A stretch of 64,000 bases of DNA from Variovorax boronicumulans (GCF_019352895.1 NZ_JAAAFX010000004.1:584214-648213); one strand, 5' to 3'; counted from the first letter of the stretch, positions 54,514-63,740 are shown. The notes: generated by a model not told the origin, from the letters alone. A program made the numbers and translations.

Positions 54514-55542
54514 ATGCAACGCCGCAGCTTTCTCGCCACGTCCACCGCCATCGCCGCCAGCCTGTCGGCGCCGTTCATCCTCGCGCAGAGTGCCAGGCTC
54601 ACGCCGCTCAAGTTCACGCTGGACTTCCGCATCAACGGCCAGACCGCGCCCTTCTTCCTGGCCCACAGCCGCGGCTACTACGAGGACGAGGGCCTGGACG
54701 TGAGCATCGACACGGGCGCGGGCTCGGTGGCGTCGATCACGCGCATCGCGAGCGGCGTCTACCAACTGGGCCTGGGCGACATCAGCTCGCTGATCGAGTT
54801 CAACGCACAGAACACGGGCACGCCGATGGTGCAGGCCGTCTACCAGTACTACAACCGCGCACCCTTCGTGATCATCGGCCGCAAGGACCGCGGCGTGACC
54901 GGCGACTTCGCCAGCCTGCAGGGCAAGAAGGTGGCGGCCGCGGCCGTCGAATCGACCCGCCGCGCCTGGCCGATGGTGGCGCGCAGGAAGGGCATGAAGC
55001 CCGATGCCTTCCAGTGGCAGACCACCGACTTCAGCGCGCGCGACAACGTGATGGTGCGCGGCGACGTCGATGCCGCCACCTACTTCCACGACTCGGCGGT
55101 GTCGCTGTTCGCGCGCATGAAGCGCGACGAGCTGTCGGTGCTCCGGTATTCCGACGCCGGCGTCGATCTCTACGGCAACGCCATCCTCGCGAGCAGCCGC
55201 CTGATCGCCGAGAAGCCGGCGGTGGTCGCGGCCTTCCTGCGCGCCACCCACCGCGCGGTCATGGAGACGCTGGCCGCGCCCGCGCCGTCGATCGCGGCGA
55301 TGCGCCAGCGCGAACCGATCCTCGACGAGAAGGTCGAGCTCGAGCGCTGGGCCATCACCGCGCAGTACGTGGCCGCGCCCGACACCCGCGCGCACGGCGT
55401 GGGCGACATCCGCAAGCTGCTGCTCGAGCAGCAGGTCGACCAGGTGGCCGAGGTCTTCGGCCTCAAGACCCACCCCTCGGCCGACGCGATCTTCAACGGC
55501 TCGATGCTGCCTGCGCGCAGCGAACGCATGGTCAAGGCATGA
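54514..55542 (+). CDS. ABC transporter substrate-binding protein (NMT1/THI5 type) with Tat-like signal
   Basis: A 342-residue exported binding protein. The N-terminus QRRSFLATSTA plus a hydrophobic stretch is a twin-arginine-type signal, suggesting export after folding. The binding domain begins LKFTLDFRINGQTAPFFLAHSRGYY. It is related to the protein at 48842 but has no ATPase or permease of its own, so it may share those at 49873-51500. The deaminase gene starts inside its stop codon (ATGA), so the two are coupled. Confidence 0.9.
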   Translation: MQRRSFLATSTAIAASLSAPFILAQSARLTPLKFTLDFRINGQTAPFFLAHSRGYYEDEGLDVSIDTGAGSVASITRIASGVYQLGLGDISSLIEFNAQNTGTPMVQAVYQYYNRAPFVIIGRKDRGVTGDFASLQGKKVAAAAVESTRRAWPMVARRKGMKPDAFQWQTTDFSARDNVMVRGDVDAATYFHDSAVSLFARMKRDELSVLRYSDAGVDLYGNAILASSRLIAEKPAVVAAFLRATHRAVMETLAAPAPSIAAMRQREPILDEKVELERWAITAQYVAAPDTRAHGVGDIRKLLLEQQVDQVAEVFGLKTHPSADAIFNGSMLPARSERMVKA

Positions 55543-56060
55543 AATTCACCTCCCCCACCGCCCTTCCCCTCGAAACCGCGCTCGACGAGCGCGACGGCCG
55601 CTACCTGCGCAAGGCGATCCTGTGGTCGCACGCCTCGGGCCGCCGCGGCAACCGGCCCTTCGGCGCGATCATCGTGTCGGCCGAGGGCGAGGTGCTGGCC
55701 GAGGGCTACAACAACACCTTCGAGACCGGCGACTGCACCGGCCACGCCGAAGTCAGCGCGATCCGCGCGCTCGCGGCGAAGCGCCCCGACCGCGCCCTGC
55801 TGGCCGAGGCCACGCTGTATTCCTCGGCCGAGCCCTGCGTGATGTGTGCGGGCGCGATCTTCTGGGCCAACATCGGCCGCGTGGTGTTCGGCATCGACGC
55901 CGAGCGCCTGCGCGCCTTCCGCGGCGAGCGCCAGGACCAGCGCGACGCCGAGCTCTCGTGCCGCGACGTGTTCGCGGCCTCGCCGCATCCGATCGCGTGC
56001 ATCGGGCCGGCGCTGATCGACGAGGCGAGCGCGGCGCACGAAGGCGCCTGGAAGACCTGA
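55539..56060 (+). CDS. nucleoside/nucleobase deaminase (CDA fold), second copy
   Basis: A 173-residue zinc deaminase with HAEVSAIRAL and AEPCVMCAGAIFWANIGRVVFG. It resembles the deaminase at 51508-51993 (shared WANIGRVV and CRxVFA segments) but keeps a longer N-terminus. Coupled by a 4-bp overlap to the binding protein upstream. It probably deaminates a nucleobase-like ring such as guanine, cytosine or a modified base. A repeat element begins 3 bp after its stop. Confidence 0.88.
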   Translation: MKFTSPTALPLETALDERDGRYLRKAILWSHASGRRGNRPFGAIIVSAEGEVLAEGYNNTFETGDCTGHAEVSAIRALAAKRPDRALLAEATLYSSAEPCVMCAGAIFWANIGRVVFGIDAERLRAFRGERQDQRDAELSCRDVFAASPHPIACIGPALIDEASAAHEGAWKT

Positions 56061-56063
56061 GGC

Positions 56064-56337
56064 TCTAGGGCCTGTTCGCACTATTTTCGGGGATCGCGTT
56101 GGTTGAGCCAGGGGCTGGATGCAAGGCGCACGCGCGCAGCAAGGCTTGCGCCTTGCAAGCGCGGGCAACGCCGCAGACGGCCCCTGGCTCAACCAACCCT
56201 TCGGGAAGGCCTGCCATGACCGGCCACTCGGCGTTGCGCTCCTTCCGCGTGCGGCAGCACGCGCAGCGTCACGCGCCTTGATTGGCCCGCCATGGCAGGC
56301 CTTCGCGACCCCGGAAATAGTGTGAACAGGCCCTAGA
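56064..56337. mobile_element. MITE-like element with 29-bp terminal inverted repeats
   Basis: The ends are near-perfect inverted repeats of 29 bp: left 56064-56092 begins TCTAGGGCCTGTTC, right 56309-56337 is its complement with two mismatches. The interior has nested inverted repeats (GGTTGAGCCAGGGGC against GCCCCTGGCTCAACC). No transposase is encoded; the short frames in it look non-coding. It fills the gap between the deaminase and ureD; its right end is 8 bases from the ureD ATG. No clear target duplication was found. Confidence 0.7.
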
Positions 56338-56345
56338 CTCCCTCC

Positions 56346-57176
56346 ATGCCCTGGCACGCCCGACTCGCGCTCGACTACAGCGCCGAAAACCAACGCAGCG
56401 TCGCACGCTTTCGCCACGACGGACCGCTGCGCATCCTGCAAAGCCTCTACCCCGAGGGGGATGCGGTCTGCCACAACGTGCTGGTGCATCCGCCGGGCGG
56501 GCTGGTGGGCGGCGACACGCTGGACATCACCATCACCGGCGCCCCCGGCAGCCACGGGCTGGTGACCACCCCCGGCGCCACGCGCTTCTACCGCTCCGAG
56601 GGCGAGGCGGCGATCCAGCACACGCAGATCAAGCTCGAAGCCGGCGCGCGGCTCGAGTGGCTGCCGCTCGAGGCGCTGTGCTACAGCGGCTGCCGGGCCG
56701 AGAACCGGTTGCGCATGGAGCTCGCGCCCGGCGCCGAACTGCTGGGCTGGGACGTGAGCGCGCTGGGCCTGCCCGGTGCCGACCGGCCCTTCGAGCGCGG
56801 CAGCCTGCTGCAGCACATCGAGGTGCCTGGCGTGTGGCTCGAACGCGGCCGCATCGACGCCACCGACCTGCGCCTGCTGCAAAGCCCGATCGGGCTGGCC
56901 GGCCACCGCTGCATCGCCTCGCTGTTCTTCGTGTCCGGCACGCCGATCCCGCGCGCACGGCGCGAGGCGCTGCTCGACATCGCGCGCGCGCTGGCCGACG
57001 CCCACCCGCTGGCCGCCACCGCCGGCGCGACCGGCCCGCATGCCGAGGTGCTGGTGCTGCGCGTGCTCGCCCCGGTGGTCGAGCCCGCGATGCAGCTGCT
57101 GCGTCAGGTCTGGCAGGCCTGGCGCACGGCGCTGTGGCAGATGCCGGCCGGCGCGCCGCGCATCTGGGCGATGTAG
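56346..57176 (+). CDS. ureD: urease accessory protein UreD
   Basis: A 276-residue urease maturation protein that binds the apo-urease and with UreF/UreG assembles the nickel centre. Conserved parts: VLVHPPGGLVGGD, TTPGATRFYRSEG, LEWLPLEALCYSG, LLGWDVSALGLPG, and the C-terminal PRIWAM. It is intact. The usual neighbours ureA/B/C/E/F/G are not present on either side: a convergent diguanylate cyclase gene ends 3 bp after its stop. The start codon lies just past the MITE-like element and has no Shine-Dalgarno sequence. Urea from ureide breakdown gives it a role in this organism. Confidence 0.92.
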   Translation: MPWHARLALDYSAENQRSVARFRHDGPLRILQSLYPEGDAVCHNVLVHPPGGLVGGDTLDITITGAPGSHGLVTTPGATRFYRSEGEAAIQHTQIKLEAGARLEWLPLEALCYSGCRAENRLRMELAPGAELLGWDVSALGLPGADRPFERGSLLQHIEVPGVWLERGRIDATDLRLLQSPIGLAGHRCIASLFFVSGTPIPRARREALLDIARALADAHPLAATAGATGPHAEVLVLRVLAPVVEPAMQLLRQVWQAWRTALWQMPAGAPRIWAM

Positions 57177-57179
57177 GGC

Positions 57180-58355
57180 TCAGGCCACCTCGACGCGATC
57201 GCGGCCCGCGGCCTTGGCGCGGTAGAGCGCCGCATCGGCGCGCGCCAGCATCGCGTCCAGCGTGTCGGCCGCACCCCGGAAGGAGGCCATGCCGATGCTC
57301 ACGGTGAGCCGCTCGATGCCGGCGTCCGCAAGGCGCGAGCCGGCGTCGAAGGGCCGGGCCAGGTCTGCGCGCACCCGCTCGGCCACGGCATGGGCCGCAT
57401 CCGGCGTCAGGCCCGGCAACACCGCGAGAAACTCCTCGCCGCCATAGCGGCCCAGGTGCGCCGAGGCGGGCAGCGGCCCCTGCAGCCGCTGCGCCAGTTC
57501 GCGCAGCACCTCGTCGCCGGTCTGGTGGCCGAAGGCGTCGTTGATGCGCTTGAAGTGGTCGGCGTCCAGCATCAGCAGCGCCATCGGCGTCTCGCCGCGC
57601 TGGCTGCGCGCAAAGGCTTTCTGCGACTGCGCGAACAGCGCACGCCGGTTCAGCACGCCGGTCAGCGGGTCGTGGGTGGCCATGAACTCGAACTCCACAC
57701 GCACCCGGTCGGTGGCCATCAACACGCCGGCGATGCTCATCAGCAGCGCGGTGAAGGAATACATCACGATGTAGACCACCTGCAGCCAGGTGGCTTCGAG
57801 CAGGTTGGTGCCGGCCTCGCCCAGCAGCACCGTCACGAAGCGCAGTGCCGCCACCGTGGCCTGCAGCACCAGCAGGCCGGTCATGACGCGCAGGCCGAGG
57901 TGCGTCAACGGATGCCGCAGGTAGAGGCTCGCATGCGCGGTGAAGAGCGCGGCGATGGCGACCGTGAACACCGCCAGGCGCACCGTGTAGCTCGGCTGGA
58001 ATTGCGAGTACCAGAACAGCACCGCACCCAGCACCGGCGTGACGATGCTCCAGCCGCGCGTGTTGCGCGCGTGGCCCAGGAACAGCTGGCTGCCGGCGTA
58101 GTAGGTGATGCAACCCTGGAACAGCACCATGTTGGCCAGCGGGATCGTGAGCACGTCGGGCAGCACGCCGCGCATCGCGAACAGCACCGTGCTGCCAAAG
58201 CAAATCAGCGGCGCCAGCGTCCATTCGCGCAGCCCGCGGATGCTCGACGGGTAGCTGCGGCGCATGGAGAACATCACCAGCGACATGAGCAAGCCCATCA
58301 CGCCGGCGAGGACGATGACGGAACGAGGGTCCAGGGCGGAGGACAGGGTCGGCAT
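57180..58355 (-). CDS. diguanylate cyclase, membrane GGDEF protein
   Basis: A 391-residue protein with about six N-terminal membrane segments (residues about 8-205) acting as the sensor part, and a C-terminal GGDEF domain from about residue 220 (THDPLTGVLNRRALF, LDADHFKRINDAFGHQTGD, YGGEEFLAVLPG). The active-site motif is GGEEF, consistent with c-di-GMP synthesis. The ATG at 58355 starts directly before the membrane domain. It is divergent from an MFS gene and convergent with ureD. Confidence 0.92.
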   Translation of the reverse strand: MPTLSSALDPRSVIVLAGVMGLLMSLVMFSMRRSYPSSIRGLREWTLAPLICFGSTVLFAMRGVLPDVLTIPLANMVLFQGCITYYAGSQLFLGHARNTRGWSIVTPVLGAVLFWYSQFQPSYTVRLAVFTVAIAALFTAHASLYLRHPLTHLGLRVMTGLLVLQATVAALRFVTVLLGEAGTNLLEATWLQVVYIVMYSFTALLMSIAGVLMATDRVRVEFEFMATHDPLTGVLNRRALFAQSQKAFARSQRGETPMALLMLDADHFKRINDAFGHQTGDEVLRELAQRLQGPLPASAHLGRYGGEEFLAVLPGLTPDAAHAVAERVRADLARPFDAGSRLADAGIERLTVSIGMASFRGAADTLDAMLARADAALYRAKAAGRDRVEVA

Positions 58356-58468
58356 GGCGGCTGTGGCGAGGCGAGGTTGCCAAGCGTAACCGACAGGCCG
58401 CCGCCGCATTCGGGGCCTTGGCCGACAGCGCCCGCCGGGGCCTGCTGCCTACAGTGCAAGCCTGCCGC

Positions 58469-59929
58469 ATGACGACATCGACCACCACCGACATCCCCGC
58501 CCGCCTCGACCGCCTGCCCTGGTCGCGCTGGCACTGGCGCGTGGTGATCGCACTCGGTGTGGCCTGGGTGCTCGACGGGCTCGAGGTCACCTTGGTCGGT
58601 TCGCTGGGCGGCGTGCTCGAGCGCAACGACACGCTGGGGCTCACGGCCGCGCAGATCGGCGGTGCGGGCTCGCTCTACATCGGCGGCGCGGTGGTCGGGG
58701 CGCTGGTCTTCGGCCGGCTGGCTGACCGCTGGGGCCGCAAGAAGCTGTTCCTGATCACGCTGGCCGTCTACACGGTCGCCAGCTTCGCCACCGCGTTTTC
58801 GCCCGGCTTCGGCCTCTTCGCGCTGTGCCGCTTCTTCACCGGCGTGGGCATCGGCGGCGAGTACGCGGCCATCAACTCGGCCATCGACGAACTGATCCCG
58901 GCGCGCGTGCGCGGCCGGGTCAACCTGGCGATCAACGGCAGCTTCTGGGTCGGGGCCGCGCTGGGCGCGGGCCTGAGCCTGGTGCTGCTCGACCCGCGCG
59001 TGCTGGGGCCCGTGTGGGGCTGGCGCGCGGGCTTCGGCCTGGGCGCGCTGCTCGCGCTCGCGATCCTGCTGGTGCGCCGCCACGTGCCCGAGAGCCCGCG
59101 CTGGCTGATCGCGCACGGCCGCGCCGACGAGGCCGAGGCCGTGGTCGCACGCATCGAGGCCGAGGTGGCGGCCCGGCACGGGCCGCTGGCGCCCGTGACA
59201 CAGCGCCTGGTCTTCACGCGCCAGGCCGCGCCCTCGCTGCGCCAGGTGGCCGAGGTGCTGCTGCACCGCTACCGCAAGCGCAGCGTGGTGGCGCTCTCGC
59301 TGATGGTCTCGCAGGCCTTCTTCTACAACGCGATCTTCTTCACCTACGCGCTGGTGCTCACGCGCTTCCACGGCGTGCCCGACAACCGCGTGGCGCTCTA
59401 CATCTTTCCCTTCGCGCTCGGCAACGTGCTGGGGCCGCTGCTGCTGGGCCCGCTGTTCGACCGTGTGGGGCGCCGACGCATGATCGCCTTGACCTATGTG
59501 CTGTCGGGCATCGGCCTGGCGCTGACCGGCGCCGCCTTCATGGCCGGTTGGTTGAATGCGCTGACGCAGGCGCTGTGCTGGTCGGCGGTGTTCTTCCTGG
59601 CCTCGGCCGCGGCCAGCTCGGCCTACCTCACGGTCAGCGAGGTGTTCCCGCTCGAGATGCGCGCGCTGGCGATCTCGCTGTTCTATGCGGTGGGCACCGG
59701 GGCCGGCGGCTTCGCGGCGCCGCTGCTGTTCGGCCTGCTGATCGACACCGGCAGCCGGGGCGCGGTGGCCGTCGGCTATGCGATCGGCGCGGCGCTGGTG
59801 ATCGCCGCCGGCCTGATCGCGCTGCGCTGGGGCGTGGACGCCGAGCGCCGTTCGCTCGAGGACATCGCACCGCCCATGGGCTCGGATGTCAGCCCGGCCG
59901 GCGACGTCGGCGTCGCAGCCAGACGCTGA
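58469..59929 (+). CDS. MFS transporter (sugar/aromatic acid type)
   Basis: A 486-residue major facilitator with 12 membrane segments. The loop 2-3 motif GRLADRWGRKK and the equivalent in the second half, GPLFDRVGRRR, are present. An acidic residue in helix 1 (WVLDGLEVT) resembles the aromatic-acid:H+ symporters and related sugar porters. Its 3' end overlaps the convergent cytochrome c gene by about 40 bp. Substrate unknown. Confidence 0.9.
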   Translation: MTTSTTTDIPARLDRLPWSRWHWRVVIALGVAWVLDGLEVTLVGSLGGVLERNDTLGLTAAQIGGAGSLYIGGAVVGALVFGRLADRWGRKKLFLITLAVYTVASFATAFSPGFGLFALCRFFTGVGIGGEYAAINSAIDELIPARVRGRVNLAINGSFWVGAALGAGLSLVLLDPRVLGPVWGWRAGFGLGALLALAILLVRRHVPESPRWLIAHGRADEAEAVVARIEAEVAARHGPLAPVTQRLVFTRQAAPSLRQVAEVLLHRYRKRSVVALSLMVSQAFFYNAIFFTYALVLTRFHGVPDNRVALYIFPFALGNVLGPLLLGPLFDRVGRRRMIALTYVLSGIGLALTGAAFMAGWLNALTQALCWSAVFFLASAAASSAYLTVSEVFPLEMRALAISLFYAVGTGAGGFAAPLLFGLLIDTGSRGAVAVGYAIGAALVIAAGLIALRWGVDAERRSLEDIAPPMGSDVSPAGDVGVAARR

Positions 59930-61325
59930 GCAGCACGATCACCAGCACCAATCCCGCGATCATCGCCGGCAGCATGAAGGGCTGCGCCTGCGCCAGCAGC
60001 GGCTTCGCGCCGCCCGCCCGTGCCACGGCCACGTCGCGCTCGCTCACGGTGGCGGCGCTGTTGCCGTAGCGCACGAGCACGTGGTTGGCGATGGCGGCGA
60101 TCTGCCCATCGGTCAGCGGATCGACGTACGACAGCGCATCGAAGCGCGGCATCAGCACGTGATCGTCACCCACCTTGCGGTCCACGCCGTAGAGGATCGC
60201 CGCCACCAGGTTGGCCGAATTCGCCAGCCCGGTCGCGGTGTTGTGGAACAGCGAGGGATAGGCCTGGTTGCGGCTGCCCGCGCCGCTGGCCTGGTGGCAG
60301 CTCGCGCAGTAGCCGTTGTAGAGCTGCTCGCCGGTGGTGAGCCGCTGCGGGTTGTTGAAGGGCGCGGTACCGCGCTTCGTGGCCTCGCTGCTCCAGGCCG
60401 CGCCCCAGGCATGCGCGGGCTTCGCGCCCTCGGCATCGCCCTTGTCGCGGATCGGCACCGTGCCCTTGAGGTACACGGCGATGGCCTTCAGGTCGGCCTC
60501 GGGCAGGTGCTGCAGGCTGTTCTCCACCGCCTCGGCCATGCCGCCCGCGGCCTGGGCCTTGCCTTCGACGCGGCCGGTGCGCAGGTACTGCACCAGCTCG
60601 GCCTCGCTCCAGGCGCCGATGCCGCTGACCGGGTCGGAGCTGATGTTGGGCGCGAGCCAGGGCCCGACCATGCCGCCGGCCAGCGCCTGGCCGCCCTGCT
60701 CGGCCATCAGCGCATTGCGCGGCGTGTGGCAGGCGCTGCAGTGGCCCAGCGCACCGGCCAGGTAGGCGCCGCGGTTCCATTCGGCGCTCTTGGAGGCGTC
60801 GGGCTCGAAGCGGCGGTCGTCGAGGAACAGCAGGTTCCACACGGCCATCGAGAAGCGCAGGTTGAAGGGAAAGGGCAACGCGGTCTGCGCGGCCTCGGTG
60901 TCGACCGGCGCCACACCGTGCATGAAGTAGGCGTAGAGCGCCGAGGTGTCGGCGTCGCTGAGCTGCGTGTACGAGGTGTAGGGCATGGCCGGGTAGAGCC
61001 GCGCGCCGTCGCGGCGCACGCCCTGGCGCAGCGCGCGCGCGAACTCGGCCTCGCTGTAGGCGCCGATGCCGGCCGTCTTCGACGGCGTGATGTTGGTCGC
61101 GTAGATGGCGCCCAGCGGCGACTCGATCGAGTAGCCACCCGCGAAAGGCTTGCCCTTGCCCGCGGGCAGGGTGTGGCAGGCCATGCAGTCGGCCGCGATG
61201 GCGAGCTGGCGGCCCTTGTCGATCAGCTCGGCGGGTGGTGCCTGCTGCGCCATCGCGGCGTGCGCCAGCAGCATCGCCAAACCCAGCGACGAGGCGGTGC
61301 GGCGGATCAGTGAATGCAACGTCAT
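59889..61325 (-). CDS. tri-haem cytochrome c subunit of membrane-bound dehydrogenase
   Basis: A 478-residue exported cytochrome with a signal peptide (cleavage after AMAQ near residue 27), three haem sites CMACH, CSACH and CASCH, and a C-terminal membrane anchor before the basic RRRRRR tail. It matches the cytochrome subunit of gluconate 2-dehydrogenase / FAD-dependent alcohol and sugar dehydrogenases, passing electrons to ubiquinone in the inner membrane. It is the last gene of the gamma-alpha-cytochrome operon, starting 3 bp after the alpha stop. Confidence 0.93.
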   Translation of the reverse strand: MTLHSLIRRTASSLGLAMLLAHAAMAQQAPPAELIDKGRQLAIAADCMACHTLPAGKGKPFAGGYSIESPLGAIYATNITPSKTAGIGAYSEAEFARALRQGVRRDGARLYPAMPYTSYTQLSDADTSALYAYFMHGVAPVDTEAAQTALPFPFNLRFSMAVWNLLFLDDRRFEPDASKSAEWNRGAYLAGALGHCSACHTPRNALMAEQGGQALAGGMVGPWLAPNISSDPVSGIGAWSEAELVQYLRTGRVEGKAQAAGGMAEAVENSLQHLPEADLKAIAVYLKGTVPIRDKGDAEGAKPAHAWGAAWSSEATKRGTAPFNNPQRLTTGEQLYNGYCASCHQASGAGSRNQAYPSLFHNTATGLANSANLVAAILYGVDRKVGDDHVLMPRFDALSYVDPLTDGQIAAIANHVLVRYGNSAATVSERDVAVARAGGAKPLLAQAQPFMLPAMIAGLVLVIVLLSVWLRRRRRRPG

Positions 61326-61328
61326 GGC

Positions 61329-62981
61329 TCAGCCCTTCGCCAGTGCGCGGCCGATCGCATCGGCGGCCTTCAGGCCCAGCGCCGCCATGGTCAGCGTGCT
61401 GTTGACCACGCTGGCCGAGGGGATCGGGCCGCCGCCGGGCAGCCAGAGGTTGTCGTGGTCGTGCGTGCGGCAGTCGCCGTCGACCACCGAATCCTTCCTG
61501 TCGGCGCCCATGATGGTGCCGCCCATGATGTGGTTGTTGGCGTTGAGCGAGGTCGTGATGTTGAATTCGGTCGCGCCGAAGAGCTGGCCGATGTGCTCCA
61601 GCTGCTTGTGCGCGGCGGCCGCGCCCTTGCGCACGTAGTCGCCCACGTCGTAGTGGATCTCCGGGCAGGCCAGGCCCAGCGGGTCGTGGCGGGTCGCGCT
61701 CAGCGTGAGCCGGTTGTTCGGGTCCGGCAGCGGCTCCAGGCTGATCGACAGGTCGACGCCGAAGGCCGCGCGGCGGCGGATCTCTTCATCGAGCGCCTGG
61801 CCCACCAGGCCGAGCTTGAGCGCCTGCTGCGTGGCCGGGCCGACGCGCGTGATGTTGTTGAGGATCATCTTGTTGGATGAATACTCGCTGCGGAAGGCGC
61901 CGTCGCGCGGGCCCACCAGGCAACTGCTCTGGGCCGGGCCGCGGCCGATCCACAGCGGCTCGTTGGCCAGGAAGGTGCAGTGGAAGCCCGAGTGGTCCAT
62001 CATGTTGCGGCCCACCTGGTCGGAGCTGTTGGCGATGCCCGTGGGGTTGCGCTCGTTGGCCGCGAGCAGCAGCAGGCGCGGCGTCTCCAGGCTGTTGCAG
62101 GCGATCACGAACTGGCGCCCGGTGGCCTTGTGCGACTTCCTGTCCTTGTCGTACCAGTGGATCGCGGTGATGCGGTTGTTGGCATCGGTGTCGATCTTGT
62201 AGGCCACGGCTTCGGGCAGCAGCGTGGTGCCCTTGGCCTCGGCCGTCTGCACATGGTGGATGCCGTTGTACATCGCGCCGATCGGGCAGATCGGCTGGCA
62301 GTTGTTGTTGCCGCAGCAGGTCGGCCGGCCGTTCCAGGGCCGCGTGCTGCGGCCCTGCGGGATCGGCACCGAGCGGTAGCCGTGCGCATTCACCACCTCG
62401 GCGAAGCGCTTGTCGCCGTAGCTCCACGGCACCATGTCCATCGGGTAGGGCTTGCTGCGCTCCGATGGCGACTGCTGCGCGGGATCGTTGGGGCCGGCCA
62501 CGCCCATCTCTTCCTCGGCGCGGCAGTAGTAGGGCTCGAGCTCGTCGTAGCCGATGGGCCAGTCGCGGCCCACGCCGTAGGTCGACTTCATGCGCAGGTC
62601 GACCGGCAGGTGGCGCCAGCTCGAGGCGGCCCAGTGCCAGGTCGTGCCGCCCACCACGCGCAGGTAGCCCTGCTGGAAGCCCTGGCCATCGGGGCCCGAC
62701 AGGCCGACGTAGTTGTTGGCGGGGAAGTACAGCGGCGCGGGCGCGAGCGGCGACTGCGGGAACAGGCCCTGGAAGTCCGAACCCACGCGGTTGCCGAAGG
62801 GCATGTTGCGCCAGTTCTCGACCGCCTGGGCGCGCTGGATGCGCGGGCCGGCTTCGAGCATCAGCACCGAGTGGCCGGCGCCCGCGAGCTGGTCGGCGAT
62901 CATCGCACCGACCACGCCGGAGCCGACCACGACCACGTCGGCGGTGGCATCGCCGTCGGCTGTGAAGACTGCTTTTTTCAT
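61329..62981 (-). CDS. GMC-type FAD dehydrogenase catalytic subunit
   Basis: A 550-residue flavoprotein. The N-terminal FAD motif is VVVGSGVVGAMIADQLAG; the C-terminal GMC-like part includes NNHIMGGTIMG and SVVNSTLTMAALGLKAAD. A Cys cluster CCGNNNCQPICP around residue 222 resembles the 3Fe-4S site of FAD-dependent glucose dehydrogenase. It would oxidise a sugar, sugar acid or polyol at the periplasmic face. It lacks its own signal and would travel with the gamma subunit by the Tat route. Confidence 0.92.
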   Translation of the reverse strand: MKKAVFTADGDATADVVVVGSGVVGAMIADQLAGAGHSVLMLEAGPRIQRAQAVENWRNMPFGNRVGSDFQGLFPQSPLAPAPLYFPANNYVGLSGPDGQGFQQGYLRVVGGTTWHWAASSWRHLPVDLRMKSTYGVGRDWPIGYDELEPYYCRAEEEMGVAGPNDPAQQSPSERSKPYPMDMVPWSYGDKRFAEVVNAHGYRSVPIPQGRSTRPWNGRPTCCGNNNCQPICPIGAMYNGIHHVQTAEAKGTTLLPEAVAYKIDTDANNRITAIHWYDKDRKSHKATGRQFVIACNSLETPRLLLLAANERNPTGIANSSDQVGRNMMDHSGFHCTFLANEPLWIGRGPAQSSCLVGPRDGAFRSEYSSNKMILNNITRVGPATQQALKLGLVGQALDEEIRRRAAFGVDLSISLEPLPDPNNRLTLSATRHDPLGLACPEIHYDVGDYVRKGAAAAHKQLEHIGQLFGATEFNITTSLNANNHIMGGTIMGADRKDSVVDGDCRTHDHDNLWLPGGGPIPSASVVNSTLTMAALGLKAADAIGRALAKG

Positions 62982-63051
62982 CGTGATTTCTTCTTTGTGT
63001 TGTTCTGGGGGAGGCGCGCAGCGCGCGCGGGGTGCGCGCGGGGTGCGGCGG

Positions 63052-63687
63052 CTACTGGCTGCGCATCACCGGCGGCGGTGGCGCCTTCGGCTTGGCCTGC
63101 GCGGCCTGCTGCGGCGTCGGCACGCCGACCTCGGGCGGCGCCGCGGTCCACCACAGCGGCCCTTCGTTGCAGTAGGTCGGCACCGAGAGGCCGTCGGCCA
63201 CGGGTCGGTACATCAGCGCCTGCTCGTAGGCCACGACGGTGGTGACGGGGCCCGCGGTCACGGTGCCCGTGTACCAGGCCGACACCACGGCCAGTGCCGC
63301 ATCGCGCAGGCCCGCGCCCGAGGCCGCGGCCAGCAGTGCGTCGGGCGCCATGCCGGGCTGGACCAGGCCGGCCAGGGTCTCGGCCTGCGCGGCGAAGGCG
63401 CCATCGCCCTGCACCATCGCCGCGCGGATGCGGCCCGCGGTCACCGCGTCGATGTCCGCGTGGCCGGTGATGGCCTGGGAGAAGGCGAAGAAGCGGCCGA
63501 CGGCCGCGGCATCGACCGCCGTCCCGGTGGCACCTGCCGCCGCAGTGGCCGCGGGCTGCGCCACGCCGCTGGCGGACCAGCCCAGCAGGCTCGTCGATGC
63601 GACGGCCGCCGCGGCCAGCACGGCCTCGCGGCGTGTCAGTTGAAGGGGACGCGTGGTGTCCGCGGGCTTGGAGGTGTCGTGGGGCAT
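63052..63687 (-). CDS. dehydrogenase small (gamma) subunit, Tat-exported
   Basis: A 211-residue small subunit of the sorbitol/gluconate/glucose dehydrogenase family. A Tat signal, TRREAVLAAAAVASTSLLG, lies at residues about 18-36. The rest is the four-helix small-subunit domain (RFFAFSQAITGHADID, SAWYTGTV, YEQALMYRPVADG, PTYCNEGPLWW). It carries the catalytic subunit through the Tat pathway. The ATG at 63687 is preceded by GAGGAG. First gene of the operon. Confidence 0.92.
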   Translation of the reverse strand: MPHDTSKPADTTRPLQLTRREAVLAAAAVASTSLLGWSASGVAQPAATAAAGATGTAVDAAAVGRFFAFSQAITGHADIDAVTAGRIRAAMVQGDGAFAAQAETLAGLVQPGMAPDALLAAASGAGLRDAALAVVSAWYTGTVTAGPVTTVVAYEQALMYRPVADGLSVPTYCNEGPLWWTAAPPEVGVPTPQQAAQAKPKAPPPPVMRSQ

Positions 63688-63712
63688 GGGCTTCTCCTCT
63701 GTGGCCTCTCGC

Positions 63713-63740
63713 AAAAAAGAAAAGGCGCGCGAAACGCGCC
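63713..63740 (-). terminator. intrinsic terminator after the MFS gene
   Basis: Read on the minus strand, stem GGCGCG/CGCGCC with a TTTCG loop (63724-63740) is followed by TTTTCTTTTTT. It lies between the partial MFS gene and the gamma-subunit start and should end transcription of the former. Confidence 0.8.

Noticed and set aside
56099-56325. Two short frames inside the MITE-like element
   Set aside because: They run through the inverted repeats, lack ribosome sites and do not look like proteins.
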